Under the pieces are notes generated by a model. That model was not told the DNA's origin and did no database searches. It was given only the letters and a program-made list of their open reading frames with translations. From NCBI GenBank assembly GCA_022705465.1, contig JAKJEK010000031.1:1-8392 (forward strand): DNA of 8,392 bases. Direction: 5' to 3'. The translations under genes and the position numbers were made by a program. Positions 1 to 5,845 of this stretch are shown piece after piece. How positions within the stretch are numbered: position 1 is the first letter of the stretch; each line of letters opens with the position of its first letter. This stretch comes from Patescibacteria group bacterium (GTDB lineage: Bacteria > Patescibacteriota > UBA1384 > XYA2-FULL-43-10 > 1-14-0-10-43-13).

Positions 1-304
1 AACGTTCAAGAGCACCGACAACTGGCTTAGGGGCAAAACTAACGCCTCTGACGTCTACGGGCAGCTCGTAGACGGCCGCACCTACAGAGTGCTGGTTTGC
101 GGCTACCGCATTCCAATTATCTCCGCCTACCGCAATGTCTTGCGGGTGGAGTCGGAGGTCAAGGCCGCCGAGGAGCTGCCGGAGGTAGCCCCGGTAGCCG
201 AGATCAGCGACAGGGACGAGAACACCGGCGCGTTCTGTCCGGGTTGCGGCAAGGCCGACCAGCGGGACAACTACTGTTCTGGCTGCGGCAAGAAGCTACG
301 CTAG
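1..304 (+). CDS. 3' end of an unrecognised protein with C-terminal zinc ribbon (5' truncated by window)
   Basis: The frame is open from the first bases of the window to a TAG at 302-304, so about 100 C-terminal residues are visible and the true start lies upstream. The first half contains a Tyr/Arg-rich stretch (GRTYRVLVCGYRIPIISAYR) that I do not recognise. A short acidic, Pro/Ala-rich linker (EELPEVAPVAE) follows. The protein ends in a compact Cys4 zinc ribbon, CPGCG and then CSGCG with nine residues between the two CxxC pairs, and a basic tail (KKLR). Such terminal ribbons usually bind zinc and serve in protein-protein or nucleic-acid contacts; that role is inferred. The G+C content is about 62% by hand count over 1-300, far above the central genes, which suggests separate origin. 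A strong terminator follows 11 bases after the stop. The GTG at 89 could be read as a start, but the open frame upstream makes it more likely internal. Confidence 0.75.
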   Translation, partial: TFKSTDNWLRGKTNASDVYGQLVDGRTYRVLVCGYRIPIISAYRNVLRVESEVKAAEELPEVAPVAEISDRDENTGAFCPGCGKADQRDNYCSGCGKKLR

Positions 305-315
305 CGCGAAACACC

Positions 316-344
316 AAGGCACGGTATAAACCGTGCCTTTTTCT
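316..344 (+). terminator. Rho-independent terminator after the zinc-ribbon gene
   Basis: A perfect 10-bp stem, AAGGCACGGT (316-325) with ACCGTGCCTT (330-339), closes a 4-base loop (ATAA). The 3' arm runs into a T tract (338-342, then CT). This is a textbook intrinsic terminator and separates the upstream gene from the ABC operon. Confidence 0.93.
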
Positions 345-454
345 GTATAACTAATCCTCAGACTAGCTTCCTGCATGTACCGCAACAACCGATTGAACCG
401 ACTATGACGAATCTTACAGATTCTATTCCACCTGCCAGCTATTCCCACTTGGTC

Positions 455-474
455 TCTAGTACTTTTAGACTAGA
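455..474. promoter_or_regulatory. Candidate operator dyad over the -35 region of the ABC operon
   Basis: TCTAGT (455-460) and ACTAGA (469-474) form a perfect 6-bp inverted repeat with an 8-base centre. If transcription starts at 492, the dyad covers about -37 to -18, where a regulator would interfere with polymerase. No good -35 hexamer is present at this promoter, so a regulator or the extended -10 alone may set its activity. A short dyad can also arise by chance. Confidence 0.35.
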
Positions 475-476
475 AT

Positions 477-492
477 TGCTAAAATGATGCCA
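477..492 (+). promoter_or_regulatory. Extended -10 promoter giving a predicted leaderless mRNA for the ABC operon
   Basis: TGcTAAAAT lies at 477-485, with the -10 hexamer at 480-485. Counting the last -10 base as -7 puts +1 exactly on the A of the ATG at 492. No Shine-Dalgarno sequence precedes this ATG, since the bases there are the promoter itself. The same geometry recurs at 8171-8186. Confidence 0.6.
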
Positions 493-1187
493 TGAACTTA
501 ATTGAACTCAATAATATCTCTAAGCAATTCAAAATGGGGAGCACGACTGTTAATGCACTCTCCGATATTTCTTTGACGATCCAAAAAGGCGAGATGGTGG
601 CGATTACCGGTCCTTCCGGCTCTGGAAAAACCACTCTCATGAACATCATTGGTCTGTTAGATAGGCCAACTGGCGGCGAATACCGTCTTGGCAATCAGTT
701 AATTTCCATGGATATGTCCGACCAGAAATTGGCGAGGCTTCGCTCTGAAAAGATTGGTTTTGTTTTCCAAACCTTTAACTTACTGCCTCGGCTTTCAGCC
801 TTAGGTAATGTCTTATTGCCAACGTCTTACTGTCGGGCCAAGAGAACAGATCGTAAATCGCGGGCAATTCAACTGCTAACCCTGGTTGGTCTTGAAAAGC
901 GAATACAGCATCGTCCTGCTGAACTCTCTGGTGGTGAGCGCCAACGTATTGCTATTGCTCGTGCTCTTATTAACGATCCGGACATTATCCTAGCAGACGA
1001 ACCAACAGGCAACCTGGACAGCAAAACCGGCCGGGAAATCATCAGCCTTCTCGCCAAGCTTAACGAAGAAGAGGGTAAGACCGTGCTGATTATTACTCAT
1101 GACGATAAAGTATCAGCAAAATGTCAACGAAGCATTCGAATTCTTGATGGCCAACTAGACAGCCGGAAGCTGGAGGAACATGACTGA
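492..1187 (+). CDS. ABC transporter ATP-binding protein, MacB/LolD type
   Basis: This 231-residue ATPase is of the usual length for the MacB/LolD/FtsE-like group and works as a cytoplasmic homodimer on two permease copies. All nucleotide-binding motifs are present: Walker A GPSGSGKT (40-47), Q-loop Gln93 in FVFQTFNLLP, signature LSGGERQR (145-152), Walker B IILADEP (165-171) with catalytic Glu170, D-loop NLDS (174-177) and switch His203 in ITHD. FQTFNLLPRLSALGNV is typical of this group. The ATG at 492 gives the canonical N-terminus (MNLIELNNISKQF) and sits at the predicted transcription start, so translation is probably leaderless. The stop codon overlaps the permease start by 8 bases, so the two are co-translated. 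The substrate cannot be read from the sequence; macrolides, peptides and lipoproteins are all handled by relatives. Confidence 0.95.
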   Translation: MNLIELNNISKQFKMGSTTVNALSDISLTIQKGEMVAITGPSGSGKTTLMNIIGLLDRPTGGEYRLGNQLISMDMSDQKLARLRSEKIGFVFQTFNLLPRLSALGNVLLPTSYCRAKRTDRKSRAIQLLTLVGLEKRIQHRPAELSGGERQRIAIARALINDPDIILADEPTGNLDSKTGREIISLLAKLNEEEGKTVLIITHDDKVSAKCQRSIRILDGQLDSRKLEEHD

Positions 1188-2388
1188 CTCTATCGCTAGT
1201 GCTTTCACCTCAATCTGGAACAATAAGGCCAGAAGTTTCCTGACGGTGCTGGGGGTGGTGATCGGTGTTGCATCAGTGACTACCCTAATCGCTCTTGGAC
1301 AGGGGCTAAGAAACGACGTTAGCTCAATCGTAAAAGATTTAGGCACAAACATGATTGCGGTAACTAGCGGCAAAATCGATCTGGAAAATAGTGAACACCA
1401 GGGAATGAATCCGGCTAGTATGATTTCCTCGACTATCTTAACTATGCAAGATTTCTCAGATATCGCCAATAACCCCAAAGTTGAAGTTGCTTCACCTATG
1501 GGTATTATTAGCAAGCCCGTTAAGTATGGAGATAAAACCGCAACTCCCACCATTATCGGTTGTTACCCGGAAGTTACTCAGGTTTTGGATGTAATGAAGT
1601 TGGAGAGCGGTAGCGTGTTTGAGCGGCGCGATAGCGGCAATGAGATCGTTCTAAACTACCTTACTAGGAAGCGCTTGTTCGGCGATTCTGACCCGGTGGG
1701 GCAGACAGTAATGATTGGTGATCGGGAATTCACCGTAGTTGGTTCACTTGAAAAGGCGTTAGAGAATGGCATCGGCGCTGAGTATAACAACATGGCCTTG
1801 ATTCCGTTTGATACCGCCACCGAGATTAACGCCGGCCAGATAGCGATGAACCGTATTATTGCAAAGATTGGTAATGCCGAAGAGGTTAAAACCGCTAAAC
1901 AGGAGATTTTTGACACGTTGTTAGTAAATCATAGGGGAGTTGAGGAGTTCACTGTCCTAACTCAGGATGATATTCTCGATATGTTCGACTCAATACTTGG
2001 TCTAATTACCACTATGGTTTCAGCAATTGCAGCTATTTCACTTATCGTTGGCGGAATTGGCATCATGAATATCATGCTGGTTACGGTTACTGAGAGAACG
2101 AAAGAAATTGGTTTACGTAAGGCCGTGGGTGCTGCACAGCACGCCATTCTGAGTCAGTTCCTGATCGAGGCCATCGTTATTACCTTACTGGGGGGCCTTA
2201 TCGGTCTGGGTATTGCGGTAGTAGCAACGCAGTTAATTGAAGCTAGATCAACTCTACATCCTGCTGTCACCTGGGAGGTAGTGCTAACTGCGATTGGTAT
2301 TTCCACTGTTATTGGTGTTGCATTTGGTATCTGGCCAGCTATGCGGGCAGCCAGAAAAGACCCAATCGAAGCGCTGCGCTACGAATAA
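1180..2388 (+). CDS. ABC transporter permease, MacB/FtsX family
   Basis: This 402-residue membrane protein has the standard MacB-type plan. A first TM segment (about 19-40, FLTVLGVVIGVASVTTLIAL) is followed by a large extracytoplasmic domain (about 45-265, MacB periplasmic-core type). A C-terminal FtsX-like domain then carries three TM segments (about 273-303, 326-351 and 366-386). The family hallmarks are clear: SLIVGGIGIMNIMLVTVTER followed by TKEIGLRKAVGA (288-318), and the terminal PAMRAARKDPIEALRYE. It pairs with the ATPase just upstream, whose end it overlaps by 8 bases. GGAGG at 1172-1176 is a good, closely spaced ribosome-binding site. MacB-family pumps act by mechanotransmission, moving substrate at the outer face. 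No membrane-fusion (MacA) gene lies next to it, which fits a single-membrane cell or a remote partner. The substrate is unknown. Confidence 0.94.
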   Translation: MTDSIASAFTSIWNNKARSFLTVLGVVIGVASVTTLIALGQGLRNDVSSIVKDLGTNMIAVTSGKIDLENSEHQGMNPASMISSTILTMQDFSDIANNPKVEVASPMGIISKPVKYGDKTATPTIIGCYPEVTQVLDVMKLESGSVFERRDSGNEIVLNYLTRKRLFGDSDPVGQTVMIGDREFTVVGSLEKALENGIGAEYNNMALIPFDTATEINAGQIAMNRIIAKIGNAEEVKTAKQEIFDTLLVNHRGVEEFTVLTQDDILDMFDSILGLITTMVSAIAAISLIVGGIGIMNIMLVTVTERTKEIGLRKAVGAAQHAILSQFLIEAIVITLLGGLIGLGIAVVATQLIEARSTLHPAVTWEVVLTAIGISTVIGVAFGIWPAMRAARKDPIEALRYE

Positions 2389-2433
2389 TTCAGCCTATTT
2401 ATCAGATTGGATTGCCGGGGCCACGTCCAGCCA

Positions 2434-2462
2434 TTGACAAAAAGAAAAATGTATGATATCAT
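2434..2462 (+). promoter_or_regulatory. Near-consensus promoter for the DEAD-box helicase gene
   Basis: A perfect -35 (TTGACA, 2434-2439) is separated by exactly 17 bases from TATCAT (2457-2462), which carries an upstream TG (2454-2455) as an extended -10. The predicted start is near 2469. No terminator is visible between the permease stop (2388) and this promoter, so some read-through from the ABC operon is possible. Confidence 0.7.
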
Positions 2463-2468
2463 TAAAAT

Positions 2469-2749
2469 ACTTAAGAATTTAGATACGTACTCAATTTTTA
2501 AGTTTGGTTGGTTGCCTTAAGTACTAAATACACGTTCTATTGTCTCACCCATTTATTTTGGCCATTACTATTGCCAAGGGTGGAGCCAAGCTATAACGTC
2601 AGGCAGCCGACCAGTTCAACAATTATTCATTATGTCCAGTTTGGGCACAATTGTTCTATAGCTTTCCGAAACTAATAATTATCGAGAAATCTATACAGCA
2701 ATACGGTAATTATTAGTTTGCTGATATCCCAGCAGGCGGAAAGAGTTTT
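2469..2749 (+). other. Long structured 5' leader of the helicase mRNA
   Basis: No gene is supported in 2389-2749. If the promoter at 2434-2462 is used, the mRNA has a leader of about 280 nt. TACTTAAG (2468-2475) and CTTAAGTA (2516-2523) can pair right at its 5' end. TTGGC (2558-2562) with GCCAA (2573-2577) forms a small hairpin. AACAATT (2618-2624) can pair with AATTGTT (2649-2655). The strongest element is the 16-bp hairpin at 2669-2719. Long structured leaders are known for cold-shock helicase genes such as E. coli csdA/deaD; a similar role here is inferred. I recognise no riboswitch family. Confidence 0.45.
2669..2719 (+). promoter_or_regulatory. 16-bp hairpin just upstream of the helicase start
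   Basis: AAACTAATAATTATCG (2669-2684) pairs with CGGTAATTATTAGTTT (2704-2719) over 16 bp, with a single G-U wobble and a 19-base loop. The hairpin ends 18 bases before the purine-rich GGAAAGAG (2738-2745) that precedes the ATG at 2750. There is no T tract, so it is not a terminator. It may be an RNA control element, possibly a substrate of the helicase itself, or a DNA operator. A weak alternative promoter (TTGTTC 2651-2656, 16 bases, TAATAA 2673-2678) overlaps its left arm. Confidence 0.6.
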
Positions 2750-3994
2750 ATGTTTAGAAATAGACCAGCCAAGTCAAAATTTGGCAGCAACAATACCTCA
2801 AAGAGCTTTGGTACTTCCCGCGGAAGATCGTATTTTCGCACAAGCACTAAACCTAAATCCCGCTTCGTTAAACCAAAACGCGGCGAATTTATTGATGTCT
2901 CGAAATTTATTAATAGAGCAGATAATACAGCACCCGAAACCGCTATCGCTGTCACCAGTCGATTTAGCGATTTTGCGCTTTGCGAAGAAATTCAGAAAAA
3001 TCTAAAAAAACGTAACTTTTCGGTCCCGACGCCGATTCAGGATCAATCAATCGAACCCATTTTGCAGGGTCGCGATTTAATCGGTTTAGCCAACACCGGC
3101 ACGGGTAAAACCGCCGCATTTCTTTTACCTTTAATTAATAAAGTATTTAACAATCGTTCAGAGCGCGTGTTAATTATCACTCCAACCCGGGAGTTGGCGC
3201 AGCAAGTTGAATCCGAATTTCGTCAATTTTCATGGGATATGAAGATTTTCTCCTGCGCCTGTGTGGGCGGTTTGCCAATCTATAAACAAATTTCCATGCT
3301 GCATCGCCAGCCGAACTTCGTGATTGGCACCCCTGGTCGGTTAAAGGACTTGAGTGATCGTGGCGCTATCGATTACTCCAAATACAATACTATCGTCCTT
3401 GACGAGGTGGACCGCATGCTCGACATGGGTTTTGTTGAGGAAATTACCGCGATTCTAAATAGCTTGCCGGAAACCCGGCAGTCGCTATTCTTCTCGGCTA
3501 CTATGCCGGGCAAAATAAAAGACCTGATTAGATTCGTTATGAACAACCCAGTCACGGTCGAGGTCAAAACTGGTAGCACTTCTGCTAATGTTGATCAGGA
3601 TGTTGTTCGTTATAGCCACCAGGGCGAAAAGCTGGGTGAATTGAAAAAGCTCCTGGCTCAGGAGGACTTTAAAAAAGTCTTAATCTTTACTGAAACCAAG
3701 CGCGAGACAGAGGAACTAGCCGTCGATCTTACGCGGCAAGGCTTTAAAGCCGAGTCTATCCATGGTGATAAGAAACAACACCAACGCCAACGGGCGCTTA
3801 CCCAGTTTAAGAGTAATTTGATTAATATCCTGGTAGCAACCGATGTCGCCGCTCGTGGACTCGACATTCAAAACGTCACTCACGTTGTTAACTACACTTT
3901 GCCTCAGACTTATGACGACTATGTTCATCGTATCGGTCGAACCGGACGTTGTAACCAAAAAGGCATTGCCCTCACCTTTGTTCAGAACAGATAA
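2750..3994 (+). CDS. DEAD-box ATP-dependent RNA helicase
   Basis: This 414-residue protein carries every DEAD-box motif: Q motif with Gln97 (PTPIQ), motif I ANTGTGKT (114-121), Ia PTRELA (145-150), GG (173-174), Ib TPGR (194-197), motif II DEVD (218-221), III SAT (249-251), IV LIFTETKR (311-318), V TDVAARGLD (364-372) and VI HRIGRTGR (393-400). Motif II is DEVD instead of DEAD. The variant keeps the catalytic Asp-Glu and Asp. The first 45 residues are basic and Ser/Arg/Lys-rich, likely a disordered RNA-binding tail, followed by GEFIDVSKF. The protein ends only 14 residues after motif VI, so it lacks a C-terminal RNA-binding domain. It probably unwinds structured RNA in ribosome assembly, mRNA decay or cold adaptation. 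GGAAAGAG 4 bases before ATG 2750 is a fair ribosome-binding site. It stands alone behind its own promoter. Confidence 0.95.
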   Translation: MFRNRPAKSKFGSNNTSKSFGTSRGRSYFRTSTKPKSRFVKPKRGEFIDVSKFINRADNTAPETAIAVTSRFSDFALCEEIQKNLKKRNFSVPTPIQDQSIEPILQGRDLIGLANTGTGKTAAFLLPLINKVFNNRSERVLIITPTRELAQQVESEFRQFSWDMKIFSCACVGGLPIYKQISMLHRQPNFVIGTPGRLKDLSDRGAIDYSKYNTIVLDEVDRMLDMGFVEEITAILNSLPETRQSLFFSATMPGKIKDLIRFVMNNPVTVEVKTGSTSANVDQDVVRYSHQGEKLGELKKLLAQEDFKKVLIFTETKRETEELAVDLTRQGFKAESIHGDKKQHQRQRALTQFKSNLINILVATDVAARGLDIQNVTHVVNYTLPQTYDDYVHRIGRTGRCNQKGIALTFVQNR

Positions 3995-4053
3995 TGGCGC
4001 TACTCCTGCTCTCGTATAATCGAAGAGCTAATCGCTGATCGCTTAGAAGGTTA

Positions 4054-4078
4054 AGCTGGACACGCGTTTGTCTCAGCT
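4054..4078 (+). terminator. Possible first terminator hairpin after the helicase gene
   Basis: AGCTGGACA (4054-4062) pairs with TGTCTCAGCT (4069-4078) through 4 and 5 bp separated by one bulged T, with a 6-base loop. The bases after it (CTTTCTC) are pyrimidine-rich but not a clean T run. It may assist the stronger terminator 12 bases downstream or protect the mRNA 3' end. Confidence 0.4.
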
Positions 4079-4089
4079 CTTTCTCAGGA

Positions 4090-4126
4090 AAGGCTTGCTA
4101 TAATTTAACAAGCCTTGTTTTTGTTT
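4090..4126 (+). terminator. Rho-independent terminator after the helicase gene
   Basis: A perfect 8-bp stem, AAGGCTTG (4090-4097) with CAAGCCTT (4109-4116), encloses an 11-base loop and is followed by GTTTTTGTTT. The stem and loop also contain TGcTATAAT (4096-4104), a consensus extended -10 element. This site may therefore both end the helicase transcript and start another toward the gene at 4246. Confidence 0.85.
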
Positions 4127-4160
4127 ATCGCTATCACTACAATAGCAATTACGCACGAAC

Positions 4161-4189
4161 TTTACCTGCAGAGCAATCGTTGTTAAAAT
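4161..4189 (+). promoter_or_regulatory. Promoter of the surface-modification operon
   Basis: TTTACC (4161-4166), 17 bases and TAAAAT (4184-4189) form a recognisable promoter, with an upstream TG (4181-4182) making an extended -10. The predicted start near 4196 gives a 50-base leader. AGGG (4235-4238) then lies 7 bases before the ATG at 4246, so this operon, unlike the ABC operon, seems to use a normal leader. Confidence 0.55.
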
Positions 4190-4245
4190 GACAATAGTAT
4201 AAATCGGCACCAACTCCAGATTTATTATTAACATAGGGCACACTC

Positions 4246-4491
4246 ATGAATAAAAGTAGTCTCTCGACTATTAAACTATTTTTAGCAGCACTTACGATTG
4301 CCTTGACTGTGCCGCAAGGAGCAAAAGCGTATCTTGATCCGGGAACGGGTAGTCAGATGCTGCAAGTGATTTTGTCAGTCGTATTTGGAGCCACTGTCGC
4401 AATCGGAATGTTTTTCCAAAACATCGTTAAATTTACCAAGGGACTATTTACCAAGCCAGCCAATGACAATGAAGCAAGAAGTGAAAAGTGA
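4246..4491 (+). CDS. Small exported membrane protein with YLDPGTGS motif
   Basis: This is an 81-residue protein. A signal-peptide-like N-terminus (basic MNKSSLSTIK, hydrophobic 11-22) ends in AKA (26-28), a good signal peptidase I site. Mature YLDPGTGS follows at 29-36, then one hydrophobic segment (about 39-58) and a basic tail (KFTKGLFTKPAND). From memory, small proteins with this YLDPGTGS sequence plus one membrane segment occur widely in bacteria beside NoeA-like methyltransferases and sulfatase-like enzymes, which is exactly the arrangement here. Their molecular role is unknown to me; a scaffold or partner of the membrane enzyme is a reasonable guess. AGGG at 4235-4238 is the ribosome-binding site. 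The 3' end overlaps the methyltransferase start, so the two are probably translationally coupled. Confidence 0.85.
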   Translation: MNKSSLSTIKLFLAALTIALTVPQGAKAYLDPGTGSQMLQVILSVVFGATVAIGMFFQNIVKFTKGLFTKPANDNEARSEK

Positions 4492-5845
4492 AAACAGTTC
4501 CTTTCGTGATCCGAGCGGCTATATCGCAAGAATAAGTAATAAGCTTTACCGTATTGTTAATCACTCTTACCAACAGGAATACGATTTTTTAATAAAATCA
4601 GGACTTCATCATAAGCTTGTGTCGGAAAAGCTCCTGATCCCTGTCGAAGAAACGAATGAAAACTTGGGAATGGCCAGTGCCTACAAAGTTCTAAAACCCG
4701 AAGTAATACCCTTTATTTCCTATCCATATGAATGGAGCTTTAGCCAGCTCAAAGATGCTGCTCTTCTAACTTTAAAGATTCAAAAAATCGCCCTATCATA
4801 TGGAATGTCTCTAAAAGATGCCAGCGCTTACAATGTCCAATTTCATAACGGTAAGCCGATTTTTATTGACACCTTATCGTTTGAGATTGCCCAAAAGGAC
4901 AAACCTTGGGTTGCCTACCGTCAATTCTGCCAGCACTTTTTGGCACCTTTGGCTGTAATGAGTCAGGTTGATATCGGTTTGGGCAAGCTTTTAAGGTCAA
5001 ACATCGATGGCTTGCCACTAGATCTGGCCTCAAAGTTGCTGCCTTATCGCAGCCGGTTGTCTTTTAGCAATCTGGTGCATATCCACTTGCATGCTAAAAG
5101 TCAAAAGCACTACGAATCTAAAAATGTGGCTATTAAGGAGATGAAGCTTAAGGGACCAGGCGTGCTTGGCTTGGTTAACAATCTGGAAAATGCCATCCGA
5201 AAGATATCTTGGAAACCGCAGGATACAGAGTGGGCCGATTATTACAACGATACCAATTATACCGACCGGGCTTTTGATCATAAAATACAAGTTATTGATA
5301 AGTTCATCAAAAAAACCAGTCCAAAGAACGTCTGGGATCTTGGCGCAAACGATGGAACATTTAGCAAGCTTGCGGCAAACCAGGGCATTATGACGGTTTC
5401 ATTTGATATTGACCCGGCCGCCGTTGAGAAAAACTATTTGGCTACAAAGAAGGATAAATCTCGTTGTTTGCTTCCGTTGGTAATGGACCTAGCCGATCCG
5501 TCGCCTGGTATTGGTTGGCAAAACTGTGAACGGAGATCGCTTACTGACCGTGGCCCATGCGATGTGGCACTAGCGCTGGCGTTAATGCATCATTTGGCGA
5601 TAAGTAATAATGTTCCCTTCGAAAAAATTGCGGAGTATTTTGCAAGTATCTGCCACCGCTTGGTGATTGAATTTGTTCCTAAAGATGACTCGCAAATAAG
5701 AAGATTGCTGGTATCGCGAGAAGATATATTTGGTAATTATACAAGGGATAATTTCGTTGCCCAATTCAAAAAATTCTTCAAAATTATCGAATCTGAGCCG
5801 ATTATCGAAACTGGTCGGGAAGTGTTCCTTATGGAAAAAATGTAA
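4463..5845 (+). CDS. NoeA-like class I SAM-dependent methyltransferase, two-domain
   Basis: From the ATG at 4463 the protein has 460 residues. The C-terminal half is a Rossmann-type methyltransferase: motif I VWDLGANDGTFS (290-301) binds SAM, FDIDPAAVEKNY (314-325) carries the acidic residue for the ribose, and DVALALALMHHL (367-378) is the motif IV region. The N-terminal half opens with RDPSGYI...LYRIVNHSY, typical of the family annotated as class I methyltransferase or nodulation protein NoeA. It holds LKDASAYNVQF...GKPIFIDTLSFE (118-141), which resembles a kinase-like catalytic loop and metal-binding Asp. The substrate is unknown; a glycan is plausible from the neighbours. The frame is open further up to 4385, but the upstream stretch lies inside the previous gene and looks unlike a protein. 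ATG 4469 and GTG 4481 are alternative starts. No clear ribosome-binding site is seen, which fits coupling to the 29-base overlap. Confidence 0.88.
   Translation: MTMKQEVKSENSSFRDPSGYIARISNKLYRIVNHSYQQEYDFLIKSGLHHKLVSEKLLIPVEETNENLGMASAYKVLKPEVIPFISYPYEWSFSQLKDAALLTLKIQKIALSYGMSLKDASAYNVQFHNGKPIFIDTLSFEIAQKDKPWVAYRQFCQHFLAPLAVMSQVDIGLGKLLRSNIDGLPLDLASKLLPYRSRLSFSNLVHIHLHAKSQKHYESKNVAIKEMKLKGPGVLGLVNNLENAIRKISWKPQDTEWADYYNDTNYTDRAFDHKIQVIDKFIKKTSPKNVWDLGANDGTFSKLAANQGIMTVSFDIDPAAVEKNYLATKKDKSRCLLPLVMDLADPSPGIGWQNCERRSLTDRGPCDVALALALMHHLAISNNVPFEKIAEYFASICHRLVIEFVPKDDSQIRRLLVSREDIFGNYTRDNFVAQFKKFFKIIESEPIIETGREVFLMEKM

Noticed and set aside
492..2388. Calling the exporter a macrolide pump (macA/macB)
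   Set aside because: Family membership is clear, but no MacA-like fusion protein is adjacent and the substrate cannot be read from these motifs, so no gene symbol is given.
2389..2749. Hidden gene, tRNA or named riboswitch in the 361-base gap
   Set aside because: No frame with start signals, no cloverleaf with a T-loop sequence and no known riboswitch core were seen; only a promoter and hairpins.
2718..3005. A 95-residue plus-strand frame overlapping the helicase start
   Set aside because: It is a shadow of the helicase N-terminus in another frame, with no motif and no independent signals.
4385..4462. Upstream extension of the methyltransferase inside the small membrane protein gene
   Set aside because: The added residues do not resemble the family start, which should lie just before SSFRDPSGY, and the stretch is coding in another frame.
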